Positions 48,326-59,846 of a DNA stretch of 64,000 bases are shown piece by piece; position 1 is the first letter of the stretch; the number at the start of each line of letters is the position of its first letter. This DNA is from Termitomyces sp. T153 (lineage: Eukaryota; Basidiomycota; Agaricomycetes; Agaricales; Lyophyllaceae): positions 1 to 64,000 of the forward strand of contig JACKQL020000114.1 of NCBI GenBank assembly GCA_018296165.2, given 5' to 3'. A program made the translations under genes and the position numbers. The notes beneath the pieces are model-generated. The model saw only the letters and a list, made by a program, of their open reading frames with translations. It searched no databases and was not told where the DNA came from.

Positions 48326-48667
48326 CTAAAATGTAAAACATCTGACATCCCAGGCAGAAACAACAGCAGAGTCAGCTTGTGGCACAGTGGCAGCAGGTGT
48401 TTCAGAGACAGTTTTGATGCATTCCCTTTGATAGTGTCCTATCTTCTGACACTTGAAGCACTTGACTGTTGATTGGTTCTGTTTTAGTTTTATTTGCATG
48501 AGAAGTGCAGTAGTGGTGTTGTGGTCTCCAATAGCAGTGGTATGTTGACAAGTTTTCTCATTCCAAATATATTTGATTACAAAGTCAAGGTTAGTTGATA
48601 GAGGGATGTGCATCAAGTGATACAATGAGTGAGTTGTAAGTTCAAGAAAGTGAATTGAGCAACACAA
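48326..48667 (-). pseudogene. Ty1/copia Gag fragment with one zinc knuckle
   Basis: A 113-codon frame with a copia-type knuckle CFKCQKIGHYQREC (CX2CX4HX4C) and a preceding lysine-rich segment typical of copia Gag. Sequence further upstream in the minus sense (48700-48800) reads as Gag-like pieces broken by stops. No protease, integrase or reverse transcriptase follows, so this is a truncated relic. A TATA-like stretch on the minus strand near 49065 may mark its degenerate 5' LTR. Confidence 0.6.
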
Positions 48668-50766
48668 TAGTGCATTAGATGGGAGATCACTGACTTGTTA
48701 ACAAGTGTACATAAACCTTTAATGTACATATGCAGTATCATATCAGGTGCAGGCTTCTGGGACCTCATGAACCTCTCTCATAATGCAACCAGGCTCTCCT
48801 GTAAGGGCAAGGCACACTCTGCAGCAGTGTAAACCTGACAAAATCAAGCCACTACAAGCAGCAAGTAAGAGTCAAAGGATTGGAGCAAGTAGTCCTGGCT
48901 AACCAGGTCTATAAGCAAGATGACTAAGAGTCAGGCAAAGGGCAAGGGCAGCAAGCTAAGTGAGGAGGCAATGCTGGAGGCACTTACAGTTGGTTCAAGT
49001 GGATAGACCTGGTGAATACTGCTATTGTTTGGTCTGAGGATATTTTATCCTGCAGACCACTTTATATACTACATTGGTGGTTATGCTATGACTACCACTC
49101 ACTCACTAAATGACTAAGGGGGCCCTGGTATGGTTATGTAAAGAAGTATAACTAAATAGTAATTAATAATGAGTAAGATTTGATCTGACTCAAAGAGAAT
49201 GACTAATACAAGACAAAAGGGAAAAGGACATGCTGGGTAGTTGCTAATGAGAGTGGTACCATTGAACTAAGCCTGTGATAGTGTTTGACACCTAGGATAT
49301 GGGTAGTTCCCTTCCATCCCTAGACTAGATGCCATATGGAAATCCCTCAGCCTCCCCACATTCTAGCTGGGTTATCTTCATATCCCAGACATGAAAAACT
49401 GACTCAGATCCAACCTCTTGAACATCTCTGCACATGCCACAACTCTCCTTTTCTTTCAACTCTTCACCATCTTTGATTTCTTCAATTCCAGTGGAGAAGT
49501 TGTGTAGTCCTTCCACCAACTCCAATACCTCCATCTTCTTCAACTCTGCCTGGATCTCAAACTCCCAGACATTGTAGTTTTATTGTTCAATTTCATATAG
49601 TTATGTTCTCCCATTTTGACAATAGATTGTGCCCTAGTACAGTCAGGGACTTTGTAAGGGCTTTAGTTTTGGTCTGCTCCAGTACAGTTGAGAACCTTGG
49701 TACAGTGTGCCCCAGTACAGTCATGGACTTTGGCAATAGCTCATTTGGGTGCCTCAGTACAGTCAAGAGCTTCAAAATCAAGAAAGAACATCAGTTGGAT
49801 CAATGAAGCAGGATTAGATCAAAGAAGCAGTGGATAAGGGGCCCATAAGCTATTGGGCACTACAGGAATGCAAGGGTGGGGAGGGTGCATAGTGCAAGAG
49901 CAAAGCACCAATAGTTATGTATTCTATAGTGTAGTATCTCATATTGGGTCTGTATTTAACACTAATCTAAGAATTCTATAAACTGTAAAGTCAGTCAAAA
50001 TAAGGTTTGACCATTTTGATGGCTGGCATTACCATAACAGATATACAACTAGTCTTTCCAAAGAATTTTGTAAAGAGTTCTTCTTCTACTTGAAGGCCTT
50101 TTTGTAAAGCCCTGCCTATCACCAGTGAGCACTAACAGGGAATTGTCACTCATATTGGTAAAAAAACTGAGTATCATAGAATAGTGTTGCTTAAAGCAAG
50201 TCTGACAGTGCCAGAATTGAGGTAAATAATTCAACAGATTGTGAGATATCAGCACATCAGTGATTGATCACAACATTAAGCATAGAGCATAAAAAATGGG
50301 TGTATAGGAGCCAATCTCAAAATGAGCATGGAGACAAGGAAAAGAAGATAGAATAATGACTGAGGTAAAATGCACTCCTTCCCAAATTATGATCCAATAT
50401 CTTCACCTATCCTCAAATGTATCCCATACAGCCCAAAACCTTCTCCAATTCTTTTGACAAGGAAGGAACCTTTAATAGCAGAAAGACAAGGGGTGCAGAA
50501 ATGGGCCCAGAAGTTAAAGAAAAGCAGAGATATGGGTGAAAAGCCAGTCATCCACTATAGTCACTGTAGAGAGTCATGGGGGCTGGATATGCAAAAAATG
50601 TAACAGTTACTCATGTGCTATCATTATAGAATTCAATGAGCATGTTGACTCTTTCAAGCAAGAATAGAAATTGAAGCCAGTTGCCATTATATTCATTGTC
50701 AATACTATTGGCACATTATCAACAATTATCTTAATATTTTTAAAGTGAGTCTTTACAATGCTGTAC
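48668..50766. repeat. CpG-depleted repeat relic, possible degenerate copia LTR, and A-flank
   Basis: AT-rich, CG-poor DNA without coding potential. The segment 48830-49300 has promoter-like features on the minus strand next to the copia Gag fragment. A degenerate tandem array with an AGTACAGT core lies at 49636-49763. The last five bases before element A, aagac at 50767-50771, are the predicted target-site duplication of A. Confidence 0.4.
49636..49763. repeat. Degenerate tandem repeat, about 40-45 bp unit
   Basis: The core AGTACAGT recurs at 49636, 49681, 49714 and 49756, with a partial copy GGTACAGTG near 49699; flanking words such as GGACTTTG also recur. On the minus strand it reads as a weak peptide repeat (KSMTVLGH / KSLTVLGH). 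It looks like a decayed minisatellite inside repeat DNA. Confidence 0.5.
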
Positions 50767-50771
50767 AAGAC

Positions 50772-51067
50772 TGTAAGGGCAACCTCTGGAGGCTGTGGCT
50801 CAATTACACAACTGGCAGAGGGAGATCCAAAGTCTATTCAGTATAGTACAATGTCTACAAGTAGGACTACACACCTAGTAGAGGGAGATCCAAAGAGAAC
50901 AAGTCTGAGGATCTCCAATGCCAGGGTTTGGAAAATCTACTCCAGTCACATGATCTTTCACCAAACATGTGCATACCTTGCCATGTGGGTTCTGCACAGA
51001 ACACACATGGCAACTGATCATGTGACCAATCACATGACCAAACATGTGCATCGGTGGTTCCCTGACA
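50772..51067 (-). repeat. Element A 3' LTR (left copy), 296 bp
   Basis: Plus strand begins TGTAAGGGCAACC and ends CCCTGACA, so the termini are TG/CA. It aligns along its length with 63747-64000. It contains AGAACAAGTCT at 50896-50906, the complement of the primer-binding site. In the minus sense the U3 part runs from 51067 to about 50907. Confidence 0.88.
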
Positions 51068-51081
51068 TCACCCCCCCTCTA
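51068..51081 (-). promoter_or_regulatory. Element A polypurine tract
   Basis: On the minus strand this reads AGAGGGGGGGTGA, directly before the 3' LTR, where plus-strand DNA synthesis of LTR retroelements starts. The identical tract precedes the element B 3' LTR. Confidence 0.75.
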
Positions 51082-51119
51082 GCATGCAGTGTCTTGACAC
51101 ACTAGGTTGAAGAAGTCAT

Positions 51120-54100
51120 GGATTGCCTGGTCAGCTGCTAAAAGGGGGTAGATGCCTCAGATGGCTCTTGGGGCATTGGGATGTCTGCAGTAGAAGTCTT
51201 GGACCAGGGCAGGTGCATGCACATTGGCCTGTGATTCCCAAGAGATGTCCTCAATGCCATATCCCTTCTACTTCACTTTGAGCTGCAGCTTCCCTCAGAA
51301 TATCCTGCTATCTAAGATATACTCCACCTCATACTCCTCTTCATCATTGACCAGGACTGGTGGTGGGGGTGGCTTAGGGTGGTGGCCAGGAATTGGATCT
51401 TCTGGTGCTGGAAAAAGTTTGACAACATTGAAGACTAGGTGCAATTGGTGTAGGCCTGCTAGGAGCTTAAGTTGGTATGCTAAAGGCCCTATTTTCTTCT
51501 TGACTATAAAGGGGCCAAGATGACAATGTGACAGTTTTTGAGACAGCCTCATTATATTAATATCCAAGCTATCCAAGTACACACAGTCTCCTAGCTTGTA
51601 AACTGAGGCTGGTGTCTGGCAACGGTCATAGTAGTGTGCCATGTCATTCTTGGCCTTTACCAATGTGGCCTTTGCCTCCTTCTGTGCCCTCTTCATCCTG
51701 TTCACAAACTCATTTATGGAGTCATTTTTAGAAGGGTGTGCATGAGGTTTGAATTCCATGCAGGAGTGCCTGCCAGTGTCTAGAAAAAATGGAGTCATCT
51801 GTGTGGAAGAGTGAACATGGTTGTTGTACTAGAACTCAGCATCTGGCAGGAGCTCATCCTAGTCATCCTGCCTCTCATTGCAAAAAAGGTGGAGATACTG
51901 TTCCAGTTCCTGATTAACATGCTCCATCTGTTCATCTGACTGAGGGTGATAGGTGGTGGTGGTATGGAGCTTCACTCTGAGCAGACAGTACAGTTCCTGA
52001 CTAAACTCTGCCATGAACTGGGGGCCTTAGTCAGAGACATACCCATCAGACAGACTATGGAGCTTCTAGACATTCTTGGAATATAGACTAGCCACTTCCA
52101 AGGCAGAGCATGTTGTGTGGGTAGGGATGAAGTGGGCTTGTTTACTATAGAGGTCCACTACTACCATCACTGCACCATATCCATGAGCATCTGAGAGTTC
52201 CACAATGAAATCCACCAATGCAACACTCCAGCAGGCAGCTGGAATAGGGAGCAGGTGGAGCTGGATCATGAGTAGCTGGCGGCAAGGCTTGGTGCAAAGA
52301 CAGAGATCACAGGTGCTAGTGTAGGTGCTTACATATCAGAAGATCTGTGGCCACCAATAGTTCTGGGATGTCAGCTCCAGTATCTTCCATCTTCTAGAAT
52401 GTTCAGCTACCTGAGGATCATGATGTTGTTCTACCATGCACCAGCAAAGTTCTGGAATGTTAGGCACATAAATGTGTTCTCTGAAGGTTAGAAGCCCCTC
52501 CTGAAGACTCCACTCATCTGCATGCACTGATTTAACTCTGCTTGCCTGTCAAGCTTGTAGGGCCTGTGCAGCCTGGGCAACTGCATCCTCCTGCACACCC
52601 TCTTGGTTCCCTCTTCAGATGTCTCTAAGGATGTTTGCCTTGTCCCCTTGAACCACAATCCCTTCTAGCATGCAGATGGCAAAGAGCTCAGGCTTGAGGA
52701 GGATAATGTTGTCATTATCTCCTGCTCCTGTGCCATGGTCAGCCTTCCTGGACAATGCATCTGGTTTGCCCATGCTCTGTCCAGGTTTGTGATGCAGTGA
52801 GAAGTCAAAGTTGGCTAGATACAGGGACTACTAAGCCTCTAAGCCTGGCATTGATTGAGTTTCTTAGCAGAACAGAAGTACTCAAGGTCCTTGTAGTCTG
52901 TCCAGACTTCAAACTTATGCTGTGCACTCTCCAGAAAGTGCTGCCATCCTTCAAAGGACTGAATAATTGCCAGCATCTCCTTGTCATGGATCTTGTAGTT
53001 TCATTCCACTGCATTAAGACTCTTGGAGTAGAAGGCTACTGAATGCCATTTGCCATCCTCCTTTGACTGCTGGGAGAGGACTGCTCCTGTAGCAAAGTCC
53101 AAGCTATCCACTTTCACACAGAATGGAGAGTCATCATTGGGAAACAGGAGAATTGGCTTTGAGGTTACAGCTTGTTTGAGGGCATTGAAGGCAGCCTGCT
53201 ATGGGGGTTCCCACCACCATACTGTATCCTTAACTGTGAGGTCAAAGAGGGGGCATGCATGGTGGGGGAAATCCTGTATAAACCTTCAGTAGAAATTGAC
53301 AAAGCCAAGAAAGGCCTGCACTTCCTTCTTGTTCCTTGGCTCTGGCCACTCCACTACACCTGCAACTTTAATGGGGCCATTCCATGTGAGATGATCAAAC
53401 CCAGGTACTCCACCTTAGTCTGCTCAAATTCACACTTCTCAGGCTTTAAATAGAGCTGGTGTTGGCAGAAGCATTCCAAGACAATGTGTGTGATCTGACA
53501 ATGCTCCTCCAGAGTTTTAGTGTAGATGAGGATATTGTCAAGATATACACAGACAACACCTTCTGCAATCAGATTATAGAAAATGTCATTCATCATAGTC
53601 TGGAAGGTGGCTGGGCTATTGGTGAGCCCAAAGAACATCACCAGAAGTTCAAAGAGTCTGTGATTGGTTCAGAATGCTGCCTTCCACTCATCCTCTTTTT
53701 TGATATGCACATTGTTGTAGCCCCAACAAACATCCAACTTTGTGAAGTATTGTGCACCTCAAAGGTTGACAAATTCTGAGATGAGTGGCAAGGGGTAGAA
53801 ATCCTTCACTGTCATCACATTCAAGACACAATAGTCCTGAACCAGACAAAGAGACCCATCATTTTTCTTGATAAAAAAGACTGGGGAGGCCATTGGAGAC
53901 TTAGAGGGTTGTATTCATCCTGAGCTAAAATTTTTCTGTAGGAAGGCATCCAGTTTATCCTGCTCATGGGGTGTGAGTGGATAGACCTTGCAGCTGGAGG
54001 GCTCAGCATTTGGTATCAGCTCAATTGCATGATCTCACTGCTTGCACTCTGGAAGCAAATCAAAGGAGGCCTTAGAGAATACATCCTCAAAGTTATGGAA

Positions 54101-54795
54101 GTGATTGGGACTGGTTCTACAAAAAGGCTTGGGCTGTGAGTTTGCCACAAATGCCTCTGCCAGACATTGAGAAGTAGTCAGACTGGCTTGAATCTCTGCC
54201 ACTATAGGAGGGGGTCTGCCACTATAGGAGGGGGGCAGAGGGTTGTAGCATAGATCCAATCATTCACCTCTATGGTTTCATATGGGGACTTTGCATCTGG
54301 AGTACAGGTCCATTCTTATTCACCTCCCTCTTCCTCAGGAGATTTACACCCAACACCTTGGACATCCTCATAGAGGGCCTCTCTATAAGGGAATGCCAGA
54401 GGAGGGCAGACTCAGGAGGTCAAGGTCAGCATGAAGGAGATGCCCAGTGTAACAGGCATGCACAGCAGCACACTCACAAACCTTGGCTCTCTGCTCCTTA
54501 TAAGCTTCTTCTATACAAGTAATGCAGCAATGGGAGCAACAACTCATCTTCACCTCACTCTTAGTCCAGTCAATCTCAGGATTGTGTTTACATAGCCAGG
54601 TGAACCCCAAGATCATGTCTTGCTTTTCCAAACTAGTGATGGCAAAAGCAGCTCACTCTGAGTGGTCTTAGTAGTGGAGGACTAGGTCTACCATGGAGCA
54701 AATAGAGCCAGCTTAATTGAGTGTGCCATCAACATTGTATATGGGGATAGGATAGGAAAGGGGGCAAGTGGTGAGGTGGTGTCATTGCACATATC
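51120..54795 (-). pseudogene. Element A pol remnant: protease end, RT, RNase H, integrase, chromodomain
   Basis: Pieces readable in the minus sense, from right to left: protease C-part with IPIYNVDGTLN near 54750 and DMILGFTWLCKHNPEIDWTK near 54560; reverse transcriptase at 53350-54050 with FGLTNSPATFQTMMND and the mutated active site VYLDNILIY; RNase H at about 52800-53250; the integrase zinc-binding region near 52340-52520 (QHHDPQVAEHSRR); the integrase core near 52070-52270 (VDFIVELSDAHGYGAVMVVVD); the integrase end and a GPF-like region near 51450-51800; and a chromodomain at about 51130-51350 (YEVEYILDSRIF then KVKWKGY). Chromodomains steer integration to marked chromatin. Stops and frameshifts interrupt every domain. 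Confidence 0.82.
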
Positions 54796-55180
54796 TGAGG
54801 ATTTTTAAAAGGGCAATGGATGACCTGTATGCCCCCATTGCCTAGTGCTAATTGGTTTGCCCCCCTGTCTGTAGAATCAGAGATATCTGTTGCTGTTGTT
54901 GATATTATGCCCAAAACAATAAGTCTCTTCTCAGATGTACAAGCTCCCTCTCTAGCTAAAGTCTCTGCTAGAAACATGCCTCCTAGCCCATGTCTCTGGA
55001 TTCCTGCATGGAGACACCATCTCCCCCATTGCTATATTGTTGCTTCCACCCCTTTTACCAACTCCCTGAAGCTATAGGCAGAAATTGAGATGATGGACAT
55101 CCAGCAGATCTGAAGTGTGGTTGCCCTCCTTGACATTGGAGCAACAGGCCTCTTCCTTGATACTGACTACTCTGTAGGAA
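54796..55180 (+). other. Inverted segment inside element A (gag end and protease start)
   Basis: Everything else in A reads on the minus strand, but here the plus strand carries the matching parts: MPPLPSANWF near 54830 corresponds to element B minus-strand MPPLLSANRF near 59780, and VALLDIGATGLFLDTDY near 55125-55170 is the protease active-site region (LLDSGATGLF-type). The minus strand resumes homology on both sides. A local inversion of about 380 bp is the simplest explanation. Confidence 0.7.
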
Positions 55181-55369
55181 CCTCCTCCAATACATTAGCC
55201 ACTTCATCAGACTGGATGGCTATAGGTGCATTTGGAGAGGGGGTTCCCATTGCATCCCAGGCTTCAAGGAGTTGGATGAGCAGCTCTGCTTGCTCTGATG
55301 CTGATAGGTAGTGGACTTCTAGTCCTTGAAGACAGTGGTGGGCAAGGTAACTAGCCTTCCTACAGCATC
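55181..55369 (-). pseudogene. Element A gag, C-terminal part with zinc knuckle
   Basis: In the minus sense it reads a partial knuckle (CCRKASYLAHHC) and GLEVHYLSASEQAELLIQLLEAWD, equivalent to the element B stretch CWRCKKPRHFVQHC and GLEVHYL. The upstream part of this same gag continues at 62623 beyond element B. The insertion split the knuckle. Confidence 0.8.
55365..55369. repeat. Target-site duplication of element B, left copy (gcatc)
   Basis: gcatc directly precedes the TG of the left LTR and recurs at 62618-62622 directly after the CA of the right LTR. Five bases is the usual duplication length of Ty3/Gypsy integrases. Confidence 0.85.
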
Positions 55370-55739
55370 TGTAAGGGCAACCTCCAGAGCAGCAGATCAG
55401 AGTCATGCAGCTAGCAGAGGGGAATCCGAAGTATATTAGCAGAGTAGACAATGATACAAATCAGTAACTAATCACCTAGCAAAGGGGAATCCAAAGAGAA
55501 CAAGTCTAAGAATCCCCACTGCTCAGCATAGCACATCAGTGGGCAGTGGAGGCATGGAAACTACTGTACAGGTGACCAGAGTTACTCCTAATCCTAGGGC
55601 AATGGTTGCTGAGGTAATACAGAGAACTCCAGAGTTCTCTGGAGATCTCTAGAGTTCTGGAAAGAGCCCTGGAAATGTCAAACAAGCTGTGGAGGTGCTG
55701 GAACCAGTCATGAAGGTTGGAAATAGAAGTCCCCTGACA
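55370..55739 (-). repeat. Element B 3' LTR (left copy), 370 bp
   Basis: TGTAAGGGCAACC to CCCTGACA on the plus strand. It contains AGAACAAGTCT at 55497-55507, complementary to the primer site at 61124-61134. In the minus sense, U3 would be 55739-55508 and the transcript would start at about 55507 if the Tf1 rule applies. Confidence 0.9.
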
Positions 55740-55753
55740 TCACCCCCCCTCTA
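55740..55753 (-). promoter_or_regulatory. Element B polypurine tract
   Basis: The minus strand reads AGAGGGGGGGTGA next to the 3' LTR, identical to the tract of element A at 51068-51081. Confidence 0.75.
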
Positions 55754-55769
55754 GCATGCAGTGTCTTGA

Positions 55770-58700
55770 TATGTAGAGTAGAAGAAGTCCCTGATTGCTC
55801 AGTCTGCTGGCAAGATAGAATAGATTCCTTGTATGGCATGCGGGGCATCTGGATGTCTCTGGTGGAACTTCTTGACAAGTCTGGGAGCATGTATGTTCTC
55901 CCATGGCTCCCGGGAGATATCCTCAATTCTATAGCCTTTCCACTTCACCTTGTATTGTAGTCATCTCCAGAATAAATGGCTATCCAGGATTTTCTCCACT
56001 TCATACTCCTCATTATTGTTAACCACCATGGGGGGTGGCAGAGATAGTGGACATTGCTCTGGGATAGGATCTTTAGGGGCTGGGATTAGTTTGACCACAT
56101 TGAACACCAGATAAAGCTGGCACATCCTTGTGGGGAGTTGGAGTCAATAGGCCAGAGGTCCTACCTGTTGTTCTACTGTGAACAGTCCGAATTGGTGGTG
56201 TGACAGCTTTTTTGAGGGTCAGGTGGTCATAATATCAGAGGCATCCAGGTAGACTCAATCTCCAGGCTGATATCTGCACTCTGGGGTCCTCCCATAGTCA
56301 TAGTATTGTGCCATGTTGTTTTTTGCTTTTGCCAATGCAGCTCAGGCCTCCTCCTGTGACCTCTTCATCCAGTCCACAAATTTGTTTACTGCCTCATTTT
56401 CTAAGGTTGGCCTGGGGTTCAAAACCCATGCATGGGTGCCATCTGGTGTCAAGGAAGAATGGGGAAAATTAAGTGGACACATGAATATGGTTGTTGTACT
56501 GAAATTTAGAATCAGGGAGGAGTTTGTCTCAGTCATCTTGGCACTCATTGCAGAAGAGGCAGAGATACTGTTCCAACTCCTAGTTTATGTGCTCCATCTG
56601 GCCATCAAACTGTGGGTGGTAGGCAGTGGTGGTGTGAAGCTTTACTCTGAGCAGTCAGTAGAGCTCCCAGGTGAACTCCACCATAAATTGTGGTCCCCAA
56701 TCTGAGATGTAGGTGTTGGAGAGGCCATGGAGCTTCCAGACATTCCTCTAGTACAAGTTTGTGGCACTCATAGTGGAGCAGGTAGTGTGGATCAGAATGA
56801 AGTGCACTCTCTTGCCATACAAGTCCACTACCACTATGATTGCATCATAACCATGGGCATCAGGGAGCTCTATGATGAAGTCTATGGATGCTACACTCTA
56901 CCATTCTGTGGGCACTGGTAGTGGGTGTAACTTTCTGTAGGGGAGTTGGCACTGGGGCTTGGTCCAGAGGCAGAGATTGCAGATACTAGTGTAGGACCCA
57001 ATATACTGGGACATCTGGGGCCACCAGTAGTTCCATAATACTAACTCCAGTGTCTTCCACTACCTAGGATGCCCTGCAATGTGGGAGTCATGGTGTTGCT
57101 CCATAATTCTCTGATGGAGCTCCAGAATATTGGGGACATAGATATGGTCTCAGAAGGTCAGGATTCCATCTCAGAGGGCCCATTCATCAGTATAGACTGC
57201 CTTAACACCAATAGTATGCCCTGACTTCAGCATCTGAGTGGCCTATACCACAAGTTCCTCCTGTTAACCGTCCTTATTACCCCATCATATGTCCTGGAGA
57301 ATGTCTGCCTCTGCTCCATCAATGGCAAGGCCCTCTATGGCTTGGATTGCAAACAATTTGGGGTGGAGGAGCATAATGTTACTGTTATTCCCTTCCTCCA
57401 TTCTGTGGTCTGCCCTCTGAGACAGGGCATCTGGTTTCCCCATGCTCTAGCCAGGCTTGTAGTGCAAGAAGAAGTCAAAGTTGGCAAGGTAGAGGGACCA
57501 TTGGGCCTGCTGGCAATTGAGCTTCTTGGCTGTCTGGAAGTATTCAAGGTTCTTGTGATCTGTCCAGACTTCGAACTTGTGCCATGCACCTTCCAGGAAG
57601 TGCTACTACTCCTCAAATGACTAGATGATGGCCAGCATCTCCTTGTCATGGATCTTGTAGTTCTGTTCCACTGCATTCAGGCTTTTGGAGTAAAAGGCCA
57701 CCAGATGCCACTTCCTGTCCTCTGGAGATTGCTGTGAGAGCACCACTCCAGTGGCAAAGTCGGAGCTGTCAGCCTCTATATGGAAGGGAGAGTTATCATC
57801 TGAGAATAGGAGGACAGGCCCAGAGGTCACAGCGTGCTTAAGAGTGTCAAAGGACATCTGCTCCAGAGGTCCCTAGCTCCACATAACATCCTTTCCTGTG
57901 AGGTCAAACAGTGGGTGGGCATGGTGCAAGAAGTCCTGGATGAATCTCTAGTAGAAGTTTGCAAAACCAAAGAACACCTGCACCTCCTTGTTTCGGGGCT
58001 CTGGCCACTCCACCACACCTGCTATCTTCACTGGGTCCATCTCCACTGCTCTGTGGAAGATGATCAGACTGAGGTACTCAATCCAGGTTTGTTCAAACTC
58101 ACACTTCTCCAGTGGCTTGAGGTAGAGCTGGTGCTGGCAGAGGCATTCCAGGACAAGATGAGTGATCTGATAGTATTTCTCCAGCATTCTGGTGTAGATG
58201 AGGATGTCATCGAGGTATATGCACACTACACCCTCTACAATGAGGTCCCAGAAGATGTTGTTCATCATGGTCTGGAAGGTGGCTGGGCTGTTGGTGAGAC
58301 TAAAGAACATGACAAGCAGCTCAAACAATCCCTAGTTGGTCCAGAAGGCTGCCTTCCACTTGTCTCCTTCCTGAATGTGCACATTGTTGTAACCCTACTA
58401 GACATCCAGTTTAGTAAAGTATCACATGCCCCAGAGGTTGTTGATGAGCTTGGAGATGAGAGGGAGGGGGTAACAGTTCTTCACTGTCATGGCATTGAGT
58501 ACCTGGTAGTCCTGAACCAGTCAGAGAGAGGCATCCTTCTTTTTGATGAAGAAGACCAGAGAAGCCATTGGGGACTTAGATGGATGGATACAACTGGAGT
58601 TTAAGTTCTCCTGTAGGAATGCATTGAGCTCATCCTGCTTCCTGGGCATGAGGGGATAGACCTTATAGCTGGAGAATGCAGAGTCTGGTAGCAGTTTAAT

Positions 58701-59640
58701 AGTGTGGTCCCACCTCTTGTGCTCTAAAAGTGAGTTGAACAAAGCTTTGGAGAACACATCCTCAAATGCATGCAGGTAGGGGAGTATCATGTTCCAGAAC
58801 TCTCAAGGCACAGCATTGGCAGCAAAGGCCTGGGCTAGCCTCTGGGATGTAGTCTGGCTAGCCCTGATCTCCACAATGGAGGGTGGCAGGTGGACAGTGA
58901 TAACATAGATTCAATCCCCCACCTTTATTGCTTCATCCAGGAGCTCTGGCTCACATATACTACCAAACTCCTCTCCATGCTCCTTCTTCAGAGCTCCACT
59001 ATTGCTCCAATTGTTCTTGTAGAGAGCCTCTCTATGAGGAAACGCCAGAGGTGGGGGGTCCAGAAGGTCTAGATTGGCAAAGGAGAGAGGGCCAGTGCAA
59101 CATCCTTGGATGGCTGCATGCTCTCAAACTTGGGTCCAATGCTCTGCTCTGTTCTCTGCAGTGCAGGCAGAGCACTTCCTGGGGCATCTACTCATGGTCA
59201 CCTCTTCTTTGGTCCAATTGACCTCAGGATTATGCTCTCAGAGCCACATGAACCCAAGGATCATGTCTTGCCTTCCCAAGCTAGTGACAGCAAATACGGT
59301 GCACTCTGCATAATTCTAATAATGGAGAACCAAATTGGCCACAGAGCCAATTGTGCCAGCTTTATTAGGTGTTCCATCAATGTTGTAGATAGGAATGGGC
59401 TTGGGAAGGGGCTGTGTAGTCAGGCTGTGGCATTTGATGAACTCCAAGCCCAGGAAAAGTCCCATTGCTCTGCTGTCCAGGAGAGCCGTGACTCTGTAGT
59501 TTTGCTAGGTGTCTGTTGTTTCAATCTCCATGTCAAGGCATAGGGAATGAGTGGACAAGCTGGAGGCCATTACATACTATTAGAGCATTTGACATGCTCA
59601 AGCAAGGCTACACCATTAGACCTTTGAAGGTGTCAGAGGG
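55770..59640 (-). pseudogene. Element B pol remnant: protease, RT, RNase H, integrase, chromodomain
   Basis: In the minus sense, from right to left: protease near 59250-59480 with the active site altered to LLDSRAMG, followed by IPIYNIDGTPNKAG and DMILGF; RT at about 57950-58700 with KWDHTIKL-like start, SPATFQTMMNN, IYLDDILIY and KCEFEQTWIEYL; RNase H at about 57620-57950 (GPVLLFSDDNSPFHIEADSSDFATG, here listed only as landmark, with YKIHDKEMLAI); integrase between about 56500 and 57300; and a chromodomain at about 55860-56030 (EYEVEKILDSHL, KVKWKGYRIED). Stops and frameshifts break it, so no full product is made. Confidence 0.82.
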
Positions 59641-59846
59641 CTTGGCAGGTGCTCCAGAGTTAGTGTTTGTACATCTGAAGGGGGGCTTTGAGGTTCTTCT
59701 GTCTCAGAATGAAGGGCATCAGAAAAGGCATTTTCATTTTCTATTAACAGACAAGAGAACCTGTTAGCACTTAGCAATGGAGGCATATACCTCATCCAAT
59801 GCTCAACTAAAAATCCTCCTCCCACTCTAGAGGTGAGGTGCACACA

